Assembly: GCF_003226255.1 (NCBI RefSeq)
Contig: NZ_QJST01000007.1
Location: forward strand, 62,001-126,000
Length of the DNA: 64,000 bases
Reading direction: 5' to 3'
DNA from: Idiomarina fontislapidosi
Lineage (GTDB): Bacteria; Pseudomonadota; Gammaproteobacteria; Enterobacterales; Alteromonadaceae
The translations under genes were made by a program, and so were the position numbers. Every line of letters starts with the position of its first letter. Positions within the stretch are counted from its first letter, which is position 1. The notes under the pieces are model-generated. The model had not been told where the DNA came from. It made no database searches and saw nothing but the letters and a program-made list of their open reading frames with translations. Of the stretch, positions 39,994 to 50,946 are shown piece after piece.

Positions 39994-40999
39994 AAATGCC
40001 TCCTTGTACAGCTTGAATGCGCTCTAGGTGGGTCATCGCAGCACCGCTCCCGAGATGCTCCAATACCGCTTCAGCCGCTTGTTTGTAGTCTGCGAACTTA
40101 TCGGCCATGACCAGTAAAGGTGCGGTGTTAATTGCGATTGCGTGGTTCTGTGCACGTGAACCTTGGCCCGCTAATATCCGCTTCAAAACGGTGGCGTTAT
40201 AATCAGCGTCGCCACCTTTCAGTTCGCTCAATGGCGCCTCGCTCAAGCCAAAGTCACTGACTGACAAGGTATATTGCTCGAGCTTATTATCGCGTAGTTC
40301 CACCACTTCTGTTGTGCCGTGTAATGCGAACTCATCGACGCCAGAACCGTGCACTACCATAGCACGCTCGGTGCCCAAGCGCTGTAGGGTTTCCGCCATC
40401 GGCTGCAACCATATAGGACTATATACACCCAGTAATTGAATGTTAGGTCGTGCCGGATTGACTAACGGTCCGATTAAATTAAATAGCGTGCGCGTTTTCA
40501 ACGTTTGTCGCACAGGCATCGCATATTTGATGCCAGGATGATAGTGCGGCGCAAACAAGAAGCAAAAGCCGTGGTCGGCTAGCTGTTTTGACGCCTCACG
40601 CGGATCAAGATCAACGCGCAAACCCAGTGATTCTAATACGTCAGCAGACCCCGAACGAGATGACACACTGCGATTACCGTGTTTCGCCATCGACAAACCC
40701 ATCGACGACGCGACCAACGCCGAGGTCGTTGATAGATTAATGCTGTTTGAGCCATCGCCACCCGTACCGCAGCTATCGGCAAGTAAGCCGTTGGTGCTAG
40801 TGAGTGGTTTGCTGACATCGAGTACTGCGCGAGCTGCACCCGCCAGTTCCGCGGGCGTCTCGCCACGTAGCTTCATCGCCACCAATGCGGCACTGATTTG
40901 CGCATCATTTAACTCACCTTTAACAAGGTGACGAAATAGTTTTTGGCTCTCGTCCTGGGACAGAGGACGACCTTCGAGCAGGGTGGTGATCTCATTCAT
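39983..40999 (-). CDS. trpD: anthranilate phosphoribosyltransferase
   Basis: TrpD transfers phosphoribosyl from PRPP to anthranilate. The 338-residue protein has the glycine loop DSCGTGGDGSNSINLST, KHGNRSVSSRSGSADVLE and the magnesium-binding region near GGDADYNA. It is not fused to the glutaminase TrpG, unlike E. coli. I chose ATG 40999 because AAGGA precedes it and homology starts there; it overlaps the trpG stop by 8 bases. The frame is open to 41044 without support. Confidence 0.96.
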   Translation of the reverse strand: MNEITTLLEGRPLSQDESQKLFRHLVKGELNDAQISAALVAMKLRGETPAELAGAARAVLDVSKPLTSTNGLLADSCGTGGDGSNSINLSTTSALVASSMGLSMAKHGNRSVSSRSGSADVLESLGLRVDLDPREASKQLADHGFCFLFAPHYHPGIKYAMPVRQTLKTRTLFNLIGPLVNPARPNIQLLGVYSPIWLQPMAETLQRLGTERAMVVHGSGVDEFALHGTTEVVELRDNKLEQYTLSVSDFGLSEAPLSELKGGDADYNATVLKRILAGQGSRAQNHAIAINTAPLLVMADKFADYKQAAEAVLEHLGSGAAMTHLERIQAVQGGIYVE

Positions 41000-41621
41000 G
41001 ACTACGTCCTTCATTAAACTGTTGAAATAGGTACTGAACCGCATCCTGCAACATCAACTTGCCGGTCGGTGTTAATAAAGATTCTGGGTGGAATTGAAAG
41101 CCCACCGCGTTAAATTCGGTAAATTCAGCCGCCATGGGAATAAGCCCATTGACACTCTGACACTCACCCACGACCTGAATGCTATCGGGTAAGTCATAAA
41201 TACTCAGCGAGTGATAACGACCGATTACGCATTGATGTTGATGAGGTTGGCTAGCAAACAACGGATGAGGGCGGATCGACATGTGCGCCGTTTTACCGTG
41301 CACAACTTCACCGCAACGAGCGACACGGGCTCCGCTTTTCTCAGCCAGAGCCTGAAAGCCCAAACAAATACCGAGCATCGGATAGCGTCGTTGGCAGGCA
41401 TCGATCATCGCCATCAGTTCGCCTGCTTGAGAAGGACTGCCTGGTCCGGGTGACAAGCAGACAACCTGAGGCCCACTATAGTTGTCGAGTTCACTTAATA
41501 AGCGAGCTGGGCTGATGGTGTTGCGATAAACACGAAGTTCGTATCCGAGCTGACTGAGTTCGTCAACCAAGTTATAAGAAAACGAATCGAGATTATCAAT
41601 CAGTGTGATGCGACCTTTCAT
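40992..41621 (-). CDS. trpG: anthranilate synthase glutaminase component TrpG
   Basis: TrpG supplies ammonia from glutamine to TrpE. The 209-residue class I glutaminase has IDNLDSFSYNLVDEL at the start, LSPGPGSPSQAG, the nucleophile Cys in MLGICLGFQAL and the His-Glu pair in FQFHPESLLT. The start overlaps the trpE stop by 4 bases. Anthranilate synthase context (trpE and trpD flanking) excludes the PabA role. Confidence 0.96.
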   Translation of the reverse strand: MKGRITLIDNLDSFSYNLVDELSQLGYELRVYRNTISPARLLSELDNYSGPQVVCLSPGPGSPSQAGELMAMIDACQRRYPMLGICLGFQALAEKSGARVARCGEVVHGKTAHMSIRPHPLFASQPHQHQCVIGRYHSLSIYDLPDSIQVVGECQSVNGLIPMAAEFTEFNAVGFQFHPESLLTPTGKLMLQDAVQYLFQQFNEGRSHE

Positions 41622-43216
41622 GAGCGCACTCCTTGGGCATTAGCCGTTTGAACTGCGGCGATAACTGCGCGGGCTTTATTTTCGGTCTCGTCGACTTCGG
41701 CTTGTGGGTCGGAATCATGCACCACACCAGCGCCCGCCTGTACAACAGCACGTCCATTACTGACAAATGCCGAGCGAATGACGATGCAGGTGTCCATATC
41801 GCCATTACCCGCCAGGTAGCCTACGGCACCGCCGTAGCTTCCTCGTCCCTGTTGTTCGACTTGTCGAATTAGGCGGGCAGCACTGACTTTAGGCGCACCA
41901 ATCAGTGTACCCATATTCATGCATGCGCGATAAGCGTGGAGCGGGTCGCAATCGTCACGCAGTTGTCCAACCACCCGAGAGACCAAGTGCATAACGTGCG
42001 AGTAGCGATCAACCTTAAGTAAGTCAGCAACATTACGGGTACCAGGTTGGCAGATCCGCGCTAAGTCATTACGTGCGAGGTCGACTAACATTAAGTGCTC
42101 AGATAATTCTTTTTGGTCCATGCGTAATTCGAGTTCGAGACGGCTATCCAAGTCATGATCCACCCGACCATCTGGGTGCTTACCGCGGGGACGCGTTCCT
42201 GCGATGGGGTAAAGTTCGACTTGGTTACTCGCCGCAGTGTACTTAAGCGCAGACTCAGGGGAGGCTCCGAATAGCGTGAAATCTGGGTGATTCAGATAAA
42301 ACATATACGGAGATGGGTTGGTCTGCTTAAGTACCGCATAGCTCGCGAGTGCATCATGACACGGCAAGCTAAAGCGGCGCGACGGCACTACTTGGAAAAT
42401 ATCACCGTCGAGAATGTGTTCTTTTAACTCCAGCACATGTTGCTTAAATACGGCTTGTGAGGGTGTCGCGGTGACGCTTTCATAGTCAGCGGCGAGTGGG
42501 GTGTACTGGGTTTGCGTGCGTGGTGGTAATTGACACCGTGCTGCGAGCTCACCGACTCGCTGACTCATCTGCGCATAAGCATCCGACGATACTTCAGGAG
42601 CGAAGAGCGAGGCAATCAACTGGCTTGATTGACGCTGGTGGTCAACGGTTAGCAAGGTTTCAGCGACATAAAAAACATAGTCAGGCGCGCTGTTTTCGCC
42701 AACCTCGACCGTGGGAAGTTGCTCGTAGCTGGCGAGTAAGTCGTAGCCAAAGGAGCCGGCGAGGAATACCGCGAACTCATTATGAGATGCGGGATTTAAC
42801 GGTGCCAAAGCGGTCTGGATCAATCGCAATGGCTCAAAGTTAGAAACTTCTTTAAGGCGACTGGTTTCATCAAGGTCGCGATTAGATGCGGGAAACTCAA
42901 ATTCGCTTATTGTGGTTGAGGCGCTTACTAGATAATCGGCTAATCGTGCTTCTAAAAATGCTTTCAGTGGTTGACCGTTATCAGTCAGCGCTTGAACACG
43001 AACTCGTTGACCCTCGCACTTAAGCTCTAGAGCCGCGTCTATCAGCAGCAGGCTTTTCAAGGCTTGCTTGGTACCAATATCGGCAGAGTCGAGTAAGACA
43101 TGCCGACCACTTGGCTGGCACACCTGTTGGTACACGCTGTGTGTATCCGCTTGGTAGGGCAGCTCGACTTGAATCGAGGTCACCGCAGCTTGAGCTTGTT
43201 GAGTATTTAAATTCAT
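41618..43216 (-). CDS. trpE: anthranilate synthase component I
   Basis: TrpE makes anthranilate from chorismate with ammonia from TrpG. The 532-residue protein carries the Trp feedback region HVLLDSADIGT (equivalent of the LLES box) near residues 40-48, and chorismate-binding motifs in the C-terminal half (IAGTRPRGKHPDGRVD, HLMLVDLARND, LIGAPKVSA, GRGSYGGAVGYL). It follows an attenuator leader and is the first structural gene of the trp operon. Confidence 0.97.
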   Translation of the reverse strand: MNLNTQQAQAAVTSIQVELPYQADTHSVYQQVCQPSGRHVLLDSADIGTKQALKSLLLIDAALELKCEGQRVRVQALTDNGQPLKAFLEARLADYLVSASTTISEFEFPASNRDLDETSRLKEVSNFEPLRLIQTALAPLNPASHNEFAVFLAGSFGYDLLASYEQLPTVEVGENSAPDYVFYVAETLLTVDHQRQSSQLIASLFAPEVSSDAYAQMSQRVGELAARCQLPPRTQTQYTPLAADYESVTATPSQAVFKQHVLELKEHILDGDIFQVVPSRRFSLPCHDALASYAVLKQTNPSPYMFYLNHPDFTLFGASPESALKYTAASNQVELYPIAGTRPRGKHPDGRVDHDLDSRLELELRMDQKELSEHLMLVDLARNDLARICQPGTRNVADLLKVDRYSHVMHLVSRVVGQLRDDCDPLHAYRACMNMGTLIGAPKVSAARLIRQVEQQGRGSYGGAVGYLAGNGDMDTCIVIRSAFVSNGRAVVQAGAGVVHDSDPQAEVDETENKARAVIAAVQTANAQGVRS

Positions 43217-43251
43217 TTAACTGCTTCCTTTTGAAACCGCCCAACAAGCAT

Positions 43252-43279
43252 AAAAAAACCCGCTCGTTGAGCGGGTTTT
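43252..43279 (-). terminator. trp attenuator terminator (3:4 hairpin)
   Basis: Minus-strand stem CCCGCTC/GAGCGGG with a short loop followed by seven T, 42 bases before the trpE start. The upstream half can instead pair with GCGGGTT just after the trpL stop (43317-43323), forming the antiterminator. Confidence 0.92.
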
Positions 43280-43322
43280 CGAAACTGTACTTATTTACGT
43301 ATGCGCACAGAACCACAACCCG

Positions 43323-43376
43323 CTAATTCGGGAAGTGCCACCACCAAGCGTGTAGTGAAAATTGTGCTACTTGCAT
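43323..43376 (-). CDS. trpL: trp operon leader peptide TrpL
   Basis: A 17-residue leader, MQVAQFSLHAWWWHFPN, with three consecutive Trp codons (43338-43346). It is too short for automatic ORF calls. Under Trp starvation a ribosome stalled at the WWW codons would free region 2 (AGCGGGTT after the stop) to pair with region 3 (AACCCGCT) and prevent the terminator at 43252-43279. With ample Trp the ribosome reaches the stop and the terminator forms; region 1 (CCCG in the Phe-Pro codons) can pair with region 2. The ribosome binding site (GGA, 10 bases before) is weak. Confidence 0.9.
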   Translation of the reverse strand: MQVAQFSLHAWWWHFPN

Positions 43377-43421
43377 CGTAAATGTGTCCGTTTCGTTTGA
43401 GTTTGCTGTTTAGTTGTTGAC

Positions 43422-43450
43422 AAATTACCGCGCTAAGCGCGTGCTGTCAA
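43422..43450 (-). promoter_or_regulatory. trp operon promoter with palindromic spacer
   Basis: Minus-strand TTGACA (43445-43450) and TAATTT (43422-43427) with a 17-base spacer; transcription would begin about 40 bases before trpL. The spacer contains the palindrome CGCGCTTAGCGCG (43429-43441), placed where a repressor could act. It does not resemble the recalled E. coli TrpR operator. Confidence 0.72.
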
Positions 43451-43463
43451 CACCCAAAATGCA

Positions 43464-45017
43464 TTACTTGTATTGTGCTGGCTCACCATCTTCTGGCAAC
43501 GCATTTAAAATGAACTCACGTAAATCTTCGTTCGACTTTTGTAAGTCAGGACGGCGCAAGTACATCATGTGACCACTGCGGTAGCCTTTAAAGCTAATAC
43601 GGTCTTGCATCAGTTTACTCCGATCCAACTGCCAAGTTGTATACTTCGCATCAAAGTAGTTGGTCGCGCCATCAAAGTAGCCCGCTTGTACCATGACATT
43701 TAGATACGGGTTGGCCGCCATTGCTTCGCGCAGTTGTTCACCGGTGTTGTTATTTGAACGATCCCACGGATGCACAGGACCAAACATGTTGTACTTCACA
43801 TCAGTTTTGTAACCGAGCTCTTCACGCAGGTAGTAATTAATCGCCGGCGTAAATGAGTGCAACCACGAAGTCAGTTCAGCGTTATAGTCTGGTCCATCGC
43901 CCGCGCGACGGCCATCAATACCTAAATAACGTGAATCCAAACGACCAATCGTACGATCGCGGTCACGAAGCAGTTCTTTCCAGAAATACCAAGTGCTTGG
44001 CGCGAGGTTATTACTTAACACCGCTTCTTCTGATAGACCTGAATAGCGTGCGACTTGCGAAGCGATTTGCTCACGTTGTTGGTGCGTAAGTGAGGCGCCT
44101 TTTGCCAACGCAGGCAGGTACTCGTTTAAGGTGTAAGTTTCAGCTTCGTCCAACACGTCTAGCAGGTCTTTGCTTTGTAGGTCACTTGGCAACGCATCGT
44201 GATACCAAGCGGCGGCCGCATAGTAAGGTAGGCGGTTAGCCTCTTCTACAGGACCACTGCGCTCAATACCCAATTCAGTTGGCGACACGAGTACAACACC
44301 GTTGAGGTACATCCATTGTTGATTTTGCAATGCATGCGCCAAGCCAGATACACGTGTTGTACCGTAGCTTTCGCCAATCAGGAACTTAGGCGAACGCCAA
44401 CGATTGTAGCGAGAGGTGAAAGTATTCATCCACTCAGCAAGATACTTAACGTCTGAGTTTACCCCGAAGAACATTTTTTGTTGTTCGTCACGAGAGGGCA
44501 TTTCGCCGTTCTCGTTTGGCAGTACACGCGAATAGCCGGTATTGACTGGGTTGATAAATACAATGTCAGCCACATCTAGAATCGAATGAGGGTTATCTTG
44601 AACACCGTAGGGTTGGATAGGATAGCCTTCGTCGCTCAACTTGAGCACTTTAGGACCGGTGTAAGCAAGGTGCATCCAAACGGAAGCCGAACCCGGGCCC
44701 CCATTAAATGAGTAAACGATAGGACGCTTTTCGCGATTATCGATGTCTTCTCTTTTATAATAGGTATAAAACAAGGTAGCGGTTGGCTTACCTTCATCGT
44801 TCCATACCGGTAGTGTCCCTGCTGTTGCTGTGTAATCAACGGTCTCGCCACGAATTTCGACACTGTGCTCTGTGGTTTTGCTTGACTCAATCGGAATTAA
44901 ACGCTGATGCGCTTGGACATCTTGAGCTTGTGCTTGAGCATCCAATGTCATGACTGAGGCGGTTGTTAGTAAAGTCGCGGTTATTGTACCCACGATTGTT
45001 TTTGTTGCTAAAGTCAT
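43464..45017 (-). CDS. secreted S10 family serine carboxypeptidase
   Basis: A 517-residue peptidase of family S10. An N-terminal signal peptide (cleavage likely after AQAQA near residue 32) sends it to the periplasm or outside. S10 marks: FNGGPGSASVW (oxyanion hole), the nucleophile Ser in LIGESYGTTR, an Asp in QAGYFDGATN and the catalytic His in YRSGHMMYLRR. Bacterial S10 peptidases are common in protein-degrading marine Alteromonadales. AAGGAGAG precedes the ATG. It is divergent from fadH across a region with phased direct repeats; no clear intrinsic terminator separates it from the trp promoter. Confidence 0.93.
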   Translation of the reverse strand: MTLATKTIVGTITATLLTTASVMTLDAQAQAQDVQAHQRLIPIESSKTTEHSVEIRGETVDYTATAGTLPVWNDEGKPTATLFYTYYKREDIDNREKRPIVYSFNGGPGSASVWMHLAYTGPKVLKLSDEGYPIQPYGVQDNPHSILDVADIVFINPVNTGYSRVLPNENGEMPSRDEQQKMFFGVNSDVKYLAEWMNTFTSRYNRWRSPKFLIGESYGTTRVSGLAHALQNQQWMYLNGVVLVSPTELGIERSGPVEEANRLPYYAAAAWYHDALPSDLQSKDLLDVLDEAETYTLNEYLPALAKGASLTHQQREQIASQVARYSGLSEEAVLSNNLAPSTWYFWKELLRDRDRTIGRLDSRYLGIDGRRAGDGPDYNAELTSWLHSFTPAINYYLREELGYKTDVKYNMFGPVHPWDRSNNNTGEQLREAMAANPYLNVMVQAGYFDGATNYFDAKYTTWQLDRSKLMQDRISFKGYRSGHMMYLRRPDLQKSNEDLREFILNALPEDGEPAQYK

Positions 45018-45067
45018 TACGCTCTCCTTGGAATTATCCTTTCCAGACTAGCAGGTTTTTACCCTAT

Positions 45068-45113
45068 ATGGTCAAAACAAATGCGACCATTGCGCGAACA
45101 AATACGACTATTG
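45068..45113. promoter_or_regulatory. phased direct repeats in the S10 peptidase/fadH promoter region
   Basis: ACAAATGCGACCATTG (45077-45092) and ACAAATACGACTATTG (45098-45113) agree at 14 of 16 bases and are exactly 21 bp apart, two helical turns. ATGGTC at 45068-45073 is the inverse of GACCAT in the first copy. This looks like a multi-site operator; the regulator is unknown. Confidence 0.6.
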
Positions 45114-45178
45114 ATAGGCTTGAGCAAATATCCATAAAGGTATAGAGTGAGCTAAAATTAAACGCCCGTTTAAAATAG

Positions 45179-47221
<2,043 letters not shown>

Positions 47222-47222
47222 T

Positions 47223-48038
47223 TTGATAATCGATTTACATTGCCATACTACTCATTCCGACGGCAGCCTAACAGTGCCCGAACTGATCGACAGGGCACAG
47301 GCGAACGGTGTGTCTGTTTTGGCGATCACCGATCACGACAATGTGGCAGGGGTTGCCGAGGCACGTCAGCATATCGAGCAATCAAATTATGATCTAAAAC
47401 TGGTTTCGGGTGTTGAGTTATCCTGTTGGTGGGAAAGCTTCGAGATACATATTGTCGGTTTGAACATGGATGAACAACACCCGAGCCTGCAACGCTTATT
47501 GCAAACACAACAAACGCGGCGTCAGCAGCGCATCGATGCGATTGTCGAAAAACTTGCCTCCCGCGACATCAACGTCGAAATTGACAACGACGGTATTCCG
47601 ACCCGAAAACACATTGCTGATCAATTGGTTCAGCAAGGCTATGTGGATAAAGTACAAAAGGCGTTTGATCGCTTTATCGGTAAAGGTAACTTTGCCTATG
47701 TACGGCCTCAATGGTGTTCTATCGGACACGCAATCAAGGCAATACATGAGGCTGGAGGCAGCGCCGTGTTAGCCCACCCTCACGCGTATCAACTCTCTAA
47801 TAAATGGCTACGAAAACTTATCGGCGAAGGCAAAGCATGGGGGCTCGATGCTATCGAAGTGAGCATCGGTCAACAAACGTTAGGTCAACGATCAGCGCTC
47901 GCCGAATTTGCCCATGATTTTGAGCTAAAAGCTTCACAAGGCTCCGATTTTCACTATCCCTCACAGTGGCGCGATCTGGGCAAAAATCTTTGTCTGCCGG
48001 CAGCTTGTGTGCCAATATGGAATGACTGGTTCAGTTAA
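47223..48038 (+). CDS. rnm: PHP-domain 5'-3' exonuclease RNase AM (YciV)
   Basis: RNase AM (YciV) is a 5'-3' exoribonuclease that matures 5S/16S/23S rRNA 5' ends in E. coli, and acts on pAp-like nucleotides in some family members. The 271-residue PHP protein has IDLHCHTTHSDGS, ITDHDN and the metal ligands in SGVELSCWWE, AHPHAY and GSDFHYP. I chose TTG 47223: AAGGA precedes it by about 6 bases and the family starts at IIDLHCH. It begins one base after the fadH stop. In E. coli rnm lies next to trpL and yciO. Confidence 0.92.
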   Translation: MIIDLHCHTTHSDGSLTVPELIDRAQANGVSVLAITDHDNVAGVAEARQHIEQSNYDLKLVSGVELSCWWESFEIHIVGLNMDEQHPSLQRLLQTQQTRRQQRIDAIVEKLASRDINVEIDNDGIPTRKHIADQLVQQGYVDKVQKAFDRFIGKGNFAYVRPQWCSIGHAIKAIHEAGGSAVLAHPHAYQLSNKWLRKLIGEGKAWGLDAIEVSIGQQTLGQRSALAEFAHDFELKASQGSDFHYPSQWRDLGKNLCLPAACVPIWNDWFS

Positions 48039-48064
48039 AGACCACACCTAGGTATGGAGGGGCT

Positions 48065-48688
48065 ATGAGCCAATATTTTGAAGTACATCCGATGAATCCG
48101 CAAAAGCGGCTAATTCAACAAGCCGTCGATATTATTCGTCAAGGCGGTATTGTCGTGTATCCGACTGATTCGGGTTACGCGATCGGCTGTCAAATAGGTG
48201 ATAAGAAGGCGGTTGATCGTATTTGTCAGATCCGTGATATCGATAAAGAACATAACTTTACGCTGATGTGTCGTGATCTCTCTGAACTCTCGACCTATGC
48301 GCGTGTCGATAACGATGCGTTTCGACTGTTAAAAAATAATACGCCAGGACCTTACACTTTTATTTTAAAAGGCACCAAAGAAGTTCCTAAGCGCCTGCTC
48401 AACCCCAAACGTAAGACTATTGGTATTCGCGTGCCAACTAACCGTATTGCGCTCGCCATTCTGGAAGAATTGAACGAGCCCCTGATGTCAACGAGCTTGA
48501 TTTTAGGTAATAACGAGTTGGCAGAATCTGATCCCGAAGCGATCCGCGAGCAACTTGAGAAGCGTGTCGACCTCATTGTTGATGGCGGCCACAAAGGTGA
48601 AGAGCCGACGACCGTTGTTGATTTGTCCGAGGGAGCGCCTGTGGTTATTCGTGGCGGTTCGGGTGATACTCAACCGTTTGAGTTTTAA
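48065..48688 (+). CDS. yciO: YciO, Sua5/YrdC/YciO family protein
   Basis: A 207-residue member of the TsaC/Sua5/YciO superfamily; the related enzymes make threonylcarbamoyladenylate for tRNA t6A, but YciO itself has only weak activity reported and its role is unsettled. Marks: GGIVVYPTDSGYAIGCQ, the nucleotide-binding KEHNFTLMCRDLSEL, and the PGPYTFIL motif. GGAGG is 6 bases before the ATG. It follows rnm as in E. coli. Confidence 0.92.
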   Translation: MSQYFEVHPMNPQKRLIQQAVDIIRQGGIVVYPTDSGYAIGCQIGDKKAVDRICQIRDIDKEHNFTLMCRDLSELSTYARVDNDAFRLLKNNTPGPYTFILKGTKEVPKRLLNPKRKTIGIRVPTNRIALAILEELNEPLMSTSLILGNNELAESDPEAIREQLEKRVDLIVDGGHKGEEPTTVVDLSEGAPVVIRGGSGDTQPFEF

Positions 48689-48706
48689 CTAGGTCAGTAT
48701 AGGGTC

Positions 48707-49531
48707 GTGGCGGAACAGCAATCCTTACCCCTAGGCTTTGTGCGCGGCGAGCCGGTGATTGAAAAGCCGGAGGACCTCTACATACCGCCTGATGCACTCG
48801 AAGTGATCCTCGAAGCCTTCTCGGGGCCAATGGATCTGTTGCTGTATTTAATCCGTCGACAAAAATTTGATGTGGTTGATATTCCGGTGCTGACCATAAC
48901 GCGGCAGTATGTTCAGTATGTCGAGATGATGAAAGAACTGAAGTTGGAGTTAGCTGCGGATTATTTGGTGATGGCAGCGATGTTGGCGGAAATTAAAAGT
49001 CGATTGCTACTGCCTAAACCGCCACAGGTCGATGAGGAAGAAGAGGACCCGCGTGCGGAGTTGGTCAGACGTTTGCGCGAGTATGAAGCGATTCGTCATG
49101 GTGCCGAATACATCGATGAGCAGCCGCAAGTCGGTCGCGACATGTGGTTATCGGAGGTCGATACGAATGCTCGAGCGTTTGTTACGACGGAGCCACCGGA
49201 AGTGAGCTTGGAAGATTTGACGTTGGCCTTCAGCCGCATTTTGAATCAACTTAAGTTGAATGCACATCATCACATTCAGCGCGAGCAGCTGTCGACGCGC
49301 GAGCGGATGAGTCGGATTTTAAACCAATTACAAACGCAGCCTTATTTGCGCTTTGCTCAGCTGTTCAGTAAAACCGAGGGACGAGCTGGCGCTGTGGTAA
49401 GTTTTTTAGCAATTTTGGAACTTGTGAAGGAATCAATGATAGAATTGTCACAAGTAACACCGATGAGCGAAATCCATCTGCGTAGAAAAGCCTCATTTGA
49501 TGAACAAGAAGCAACTGAAACAACTGATTGA
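48707..49531 (+). CDS. scpA: segregation and condensation protein A
   Basis: ScpA is the kleisin that, with ScpB, binds SMC in chromosome condensation; in gammaproteobacteria with MukBEF it is often retained with unclear partners. The 274-residue protein has the kleisin N-terminus (FSGPMDLLLYLIRRQKFDVVDIPV) and a C-terminal winged helix. It begins with GTG 48707, 18 bases after yciO, with a poor ribosome binding site. It overlaps scpB by 32 bases. Confidence 0.93.
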   Translation: MAEQQSLPLGFVRGEPVIEKPEDLYIPPDALEVILEAFSGPMDLLLYLIRRQKFDVVDIPVLTITRQYVQYVEMMKELKLELAADYLVMAAMLAEIKSRLLLPKPPQVDEEEEDPRAELVRRLREYEAIRHGAEYIDEQPQVGRDMWLSEVDTNARAFVTTEPPEVSLEDLTLAFSRILNQLKLNAHHHIQREQLSTRERMSRILNQLQTQPYLRFAQLFSKTEGRAGAVVSFLAILELVKESMIELSQVTPMSEIHLRRKASFDEQEATETTD

Positions 49532-50066
49532 AGCTGCGTTATTTGCGCACCCACAGCCGTTGTCTGCACAACGGTTGCACGAGCTGTTTGAGAGGCAAGG
49601 CGTATCATTGAATGGTGTAAAGTCAGCCTTAAAAAGCCTACAAGATGATTATCATGACCGTGGCATTGAACTCGTTAAAGTCGCTTCTGGGTTTCGTTTT
49701 CAGACGCGCCCAGAATTTGGCGAGTCGCTCGCTGGCTTATGGCAGGAGCGACCGGCACGTTACTCGCAAGCGTTGCTTGAAACCTTGGCATTAATTGCCT
49801 ATCGGCAACCCATTACGCGGGGCGAAATTGAGCAAGTACGTGGTGTAAGCGTAAGCTCGAATATTATTAAAACATTACAAGAACGGCAGTGGATTACGGT
49901 GGTGGGACAAAAAGAGGTACCTGGACGACCGCAGCTTTACGGAACCACTGCGCAATTTTTGGATGATTTTAATTTAACAAACTTGTCAGAGTTACCATCT
50001 ATTGATTTTACTGACGAGACTACCGCTGAGACAGCGATAACTGAGAGAGAAGATCTTCATGACTGA
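49500..50066 (+). CDS. scpB: segregation and condensation protein B
   Basis: ScpB is a paired winged-helix protein that binds ScpA. The 188-residue protein has the [14 protein letters not shown] start and the family block [25 protein letters not shown] chose ATG 49500 rather than the preceding TTG (49497). It overlaps scpA by 32 bases and rluB by 8, so the three are coupled. Confidence 0.93.
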   Translation: MNKKQLKQLIEAALFAHPQPLSAQRLHELFERQGVSLNGVKSALKSLQDDYHDRGIELVKVASGFRFQTRPEFGESLAGLWQERPARYSQALLETLALIAYRQPITRGEIEQVRGVSVSSNIIKTLQERQWITVVGQKEVPGRPQLYGTTAQFLDDFNLTNLSELPSIDFTDETTAETAITEREDLHD

Positions 50067-50934
50067 GAAGTTACAAAAAGTGTTAGCCCGTTCTGGATAT
50101 GGTTCACGCCGTGAAATCGAAGCGATGATTGGCGCTGGGCGAATACGAGTGAATGGCAAAGTAGCACAGGTGGGTGAGCGCATTGACGCTGATGCATCGG
50201 TGCGTATCGATGGTCATGAGGTTGTGATTAAATCTGAAAGCTCAGTTGTTTGCCGCGTTCTCACCTATCACAAACCTGAGGGCGAACTGTGCACACGCAA
50301 AGATCCTGAGGGTCGCCCAACGGTTTATGAGCGTTTACCACGAATGAGCGGCGCGCGTTGGGTCGCGGTAGGTCGTCTGGATGTAAACACATCGGGTTTG
50401 CTGTTGTTTACCACCGATGGTGAACTGGCGAACCGGTTAATGCACCCAAGCCAAGAAGTCGAACGAGAATACGCTGTGCGTATTTTTGGCGAAGTCACCG
50501 ATGCAATGATCAACCGCCTGAAAAAAGGCGTGCAACTTGAAGACGGTGTCGCACAATTCGATACCATTAAAGCGGCTGGTGGCGGTGAAGGCATGAACCA
50601 CTGGTACCATGTGACTTTAAAAGAAGGGCGTAATCGCGAAGTACGACGTTTATGGGAGAGCCAAGAGGTTCAGGTGAGCCGCTTGATCCGTGTTCGTTAT
50701 GGCGACATTAAGCTTGAATCAGGACTTCCGCAAGGCGGTTGGAGTGAATTAGACCTCGAACAGGTGAACGAGCTACGCGCTAAAGTGGGCTTACCTCCTG
50801 AGGATAAGTCTTTCATCGATCCGCGTCATCAAGAGTCTAAGCAACGTAAGTTCGCTAAAATCCGCCGAGCGACTTCAAAACGCAAAGATCGCCTGCGTGA
50901 AGCGCAGCGCGTTAATAAAAATAAACGTAAATAA
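50059..50934 (+). CDS. rluB: 23S rRNA pseudouridine(2605) synthase RluB
   Basis: RluB makes pseudouridine 2605 in 23S rRNA. The 291-residue protein has an N-terminal S4 domain ([22 protein letters not shown]), the catalytic Asp in [15 protein letters not shown], and the motif [12 protein letters not shown]. The C-terminal tail is strongly basic ([20 protein letters not shown]), as in RluB orthologues. scpA-scpB-rluB is a conserved operon. Confidence 0.96.
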   Translation: MTEKLQKVLARSGYGSRREIEAMIGAGRIRVNGKVAQVGERIDADASVRIDGHEVVIKSESSVVCRVLTYHKPEGELCTRKDPEGRPTVYERLPRMSGARWVAVGRLDVNTSGLLLFTTDGELANRLMHPSQEVEREYAVRIFGEVTDAMINRLKKGVQLEDGVAQFDTIKAAGGGEGMNHWYHVTLKEGRNREVRRLWESQEVQVSRLIRVRYGDIKLESGLPQGGWSELDLEQVNELRAKVGLPPEDKSFIDPRHQESKQRKFAKIRRATSKRKDRLREAQRVNKNKRK

Positions 50935-50946
50935 GCTGAGTTGTTT

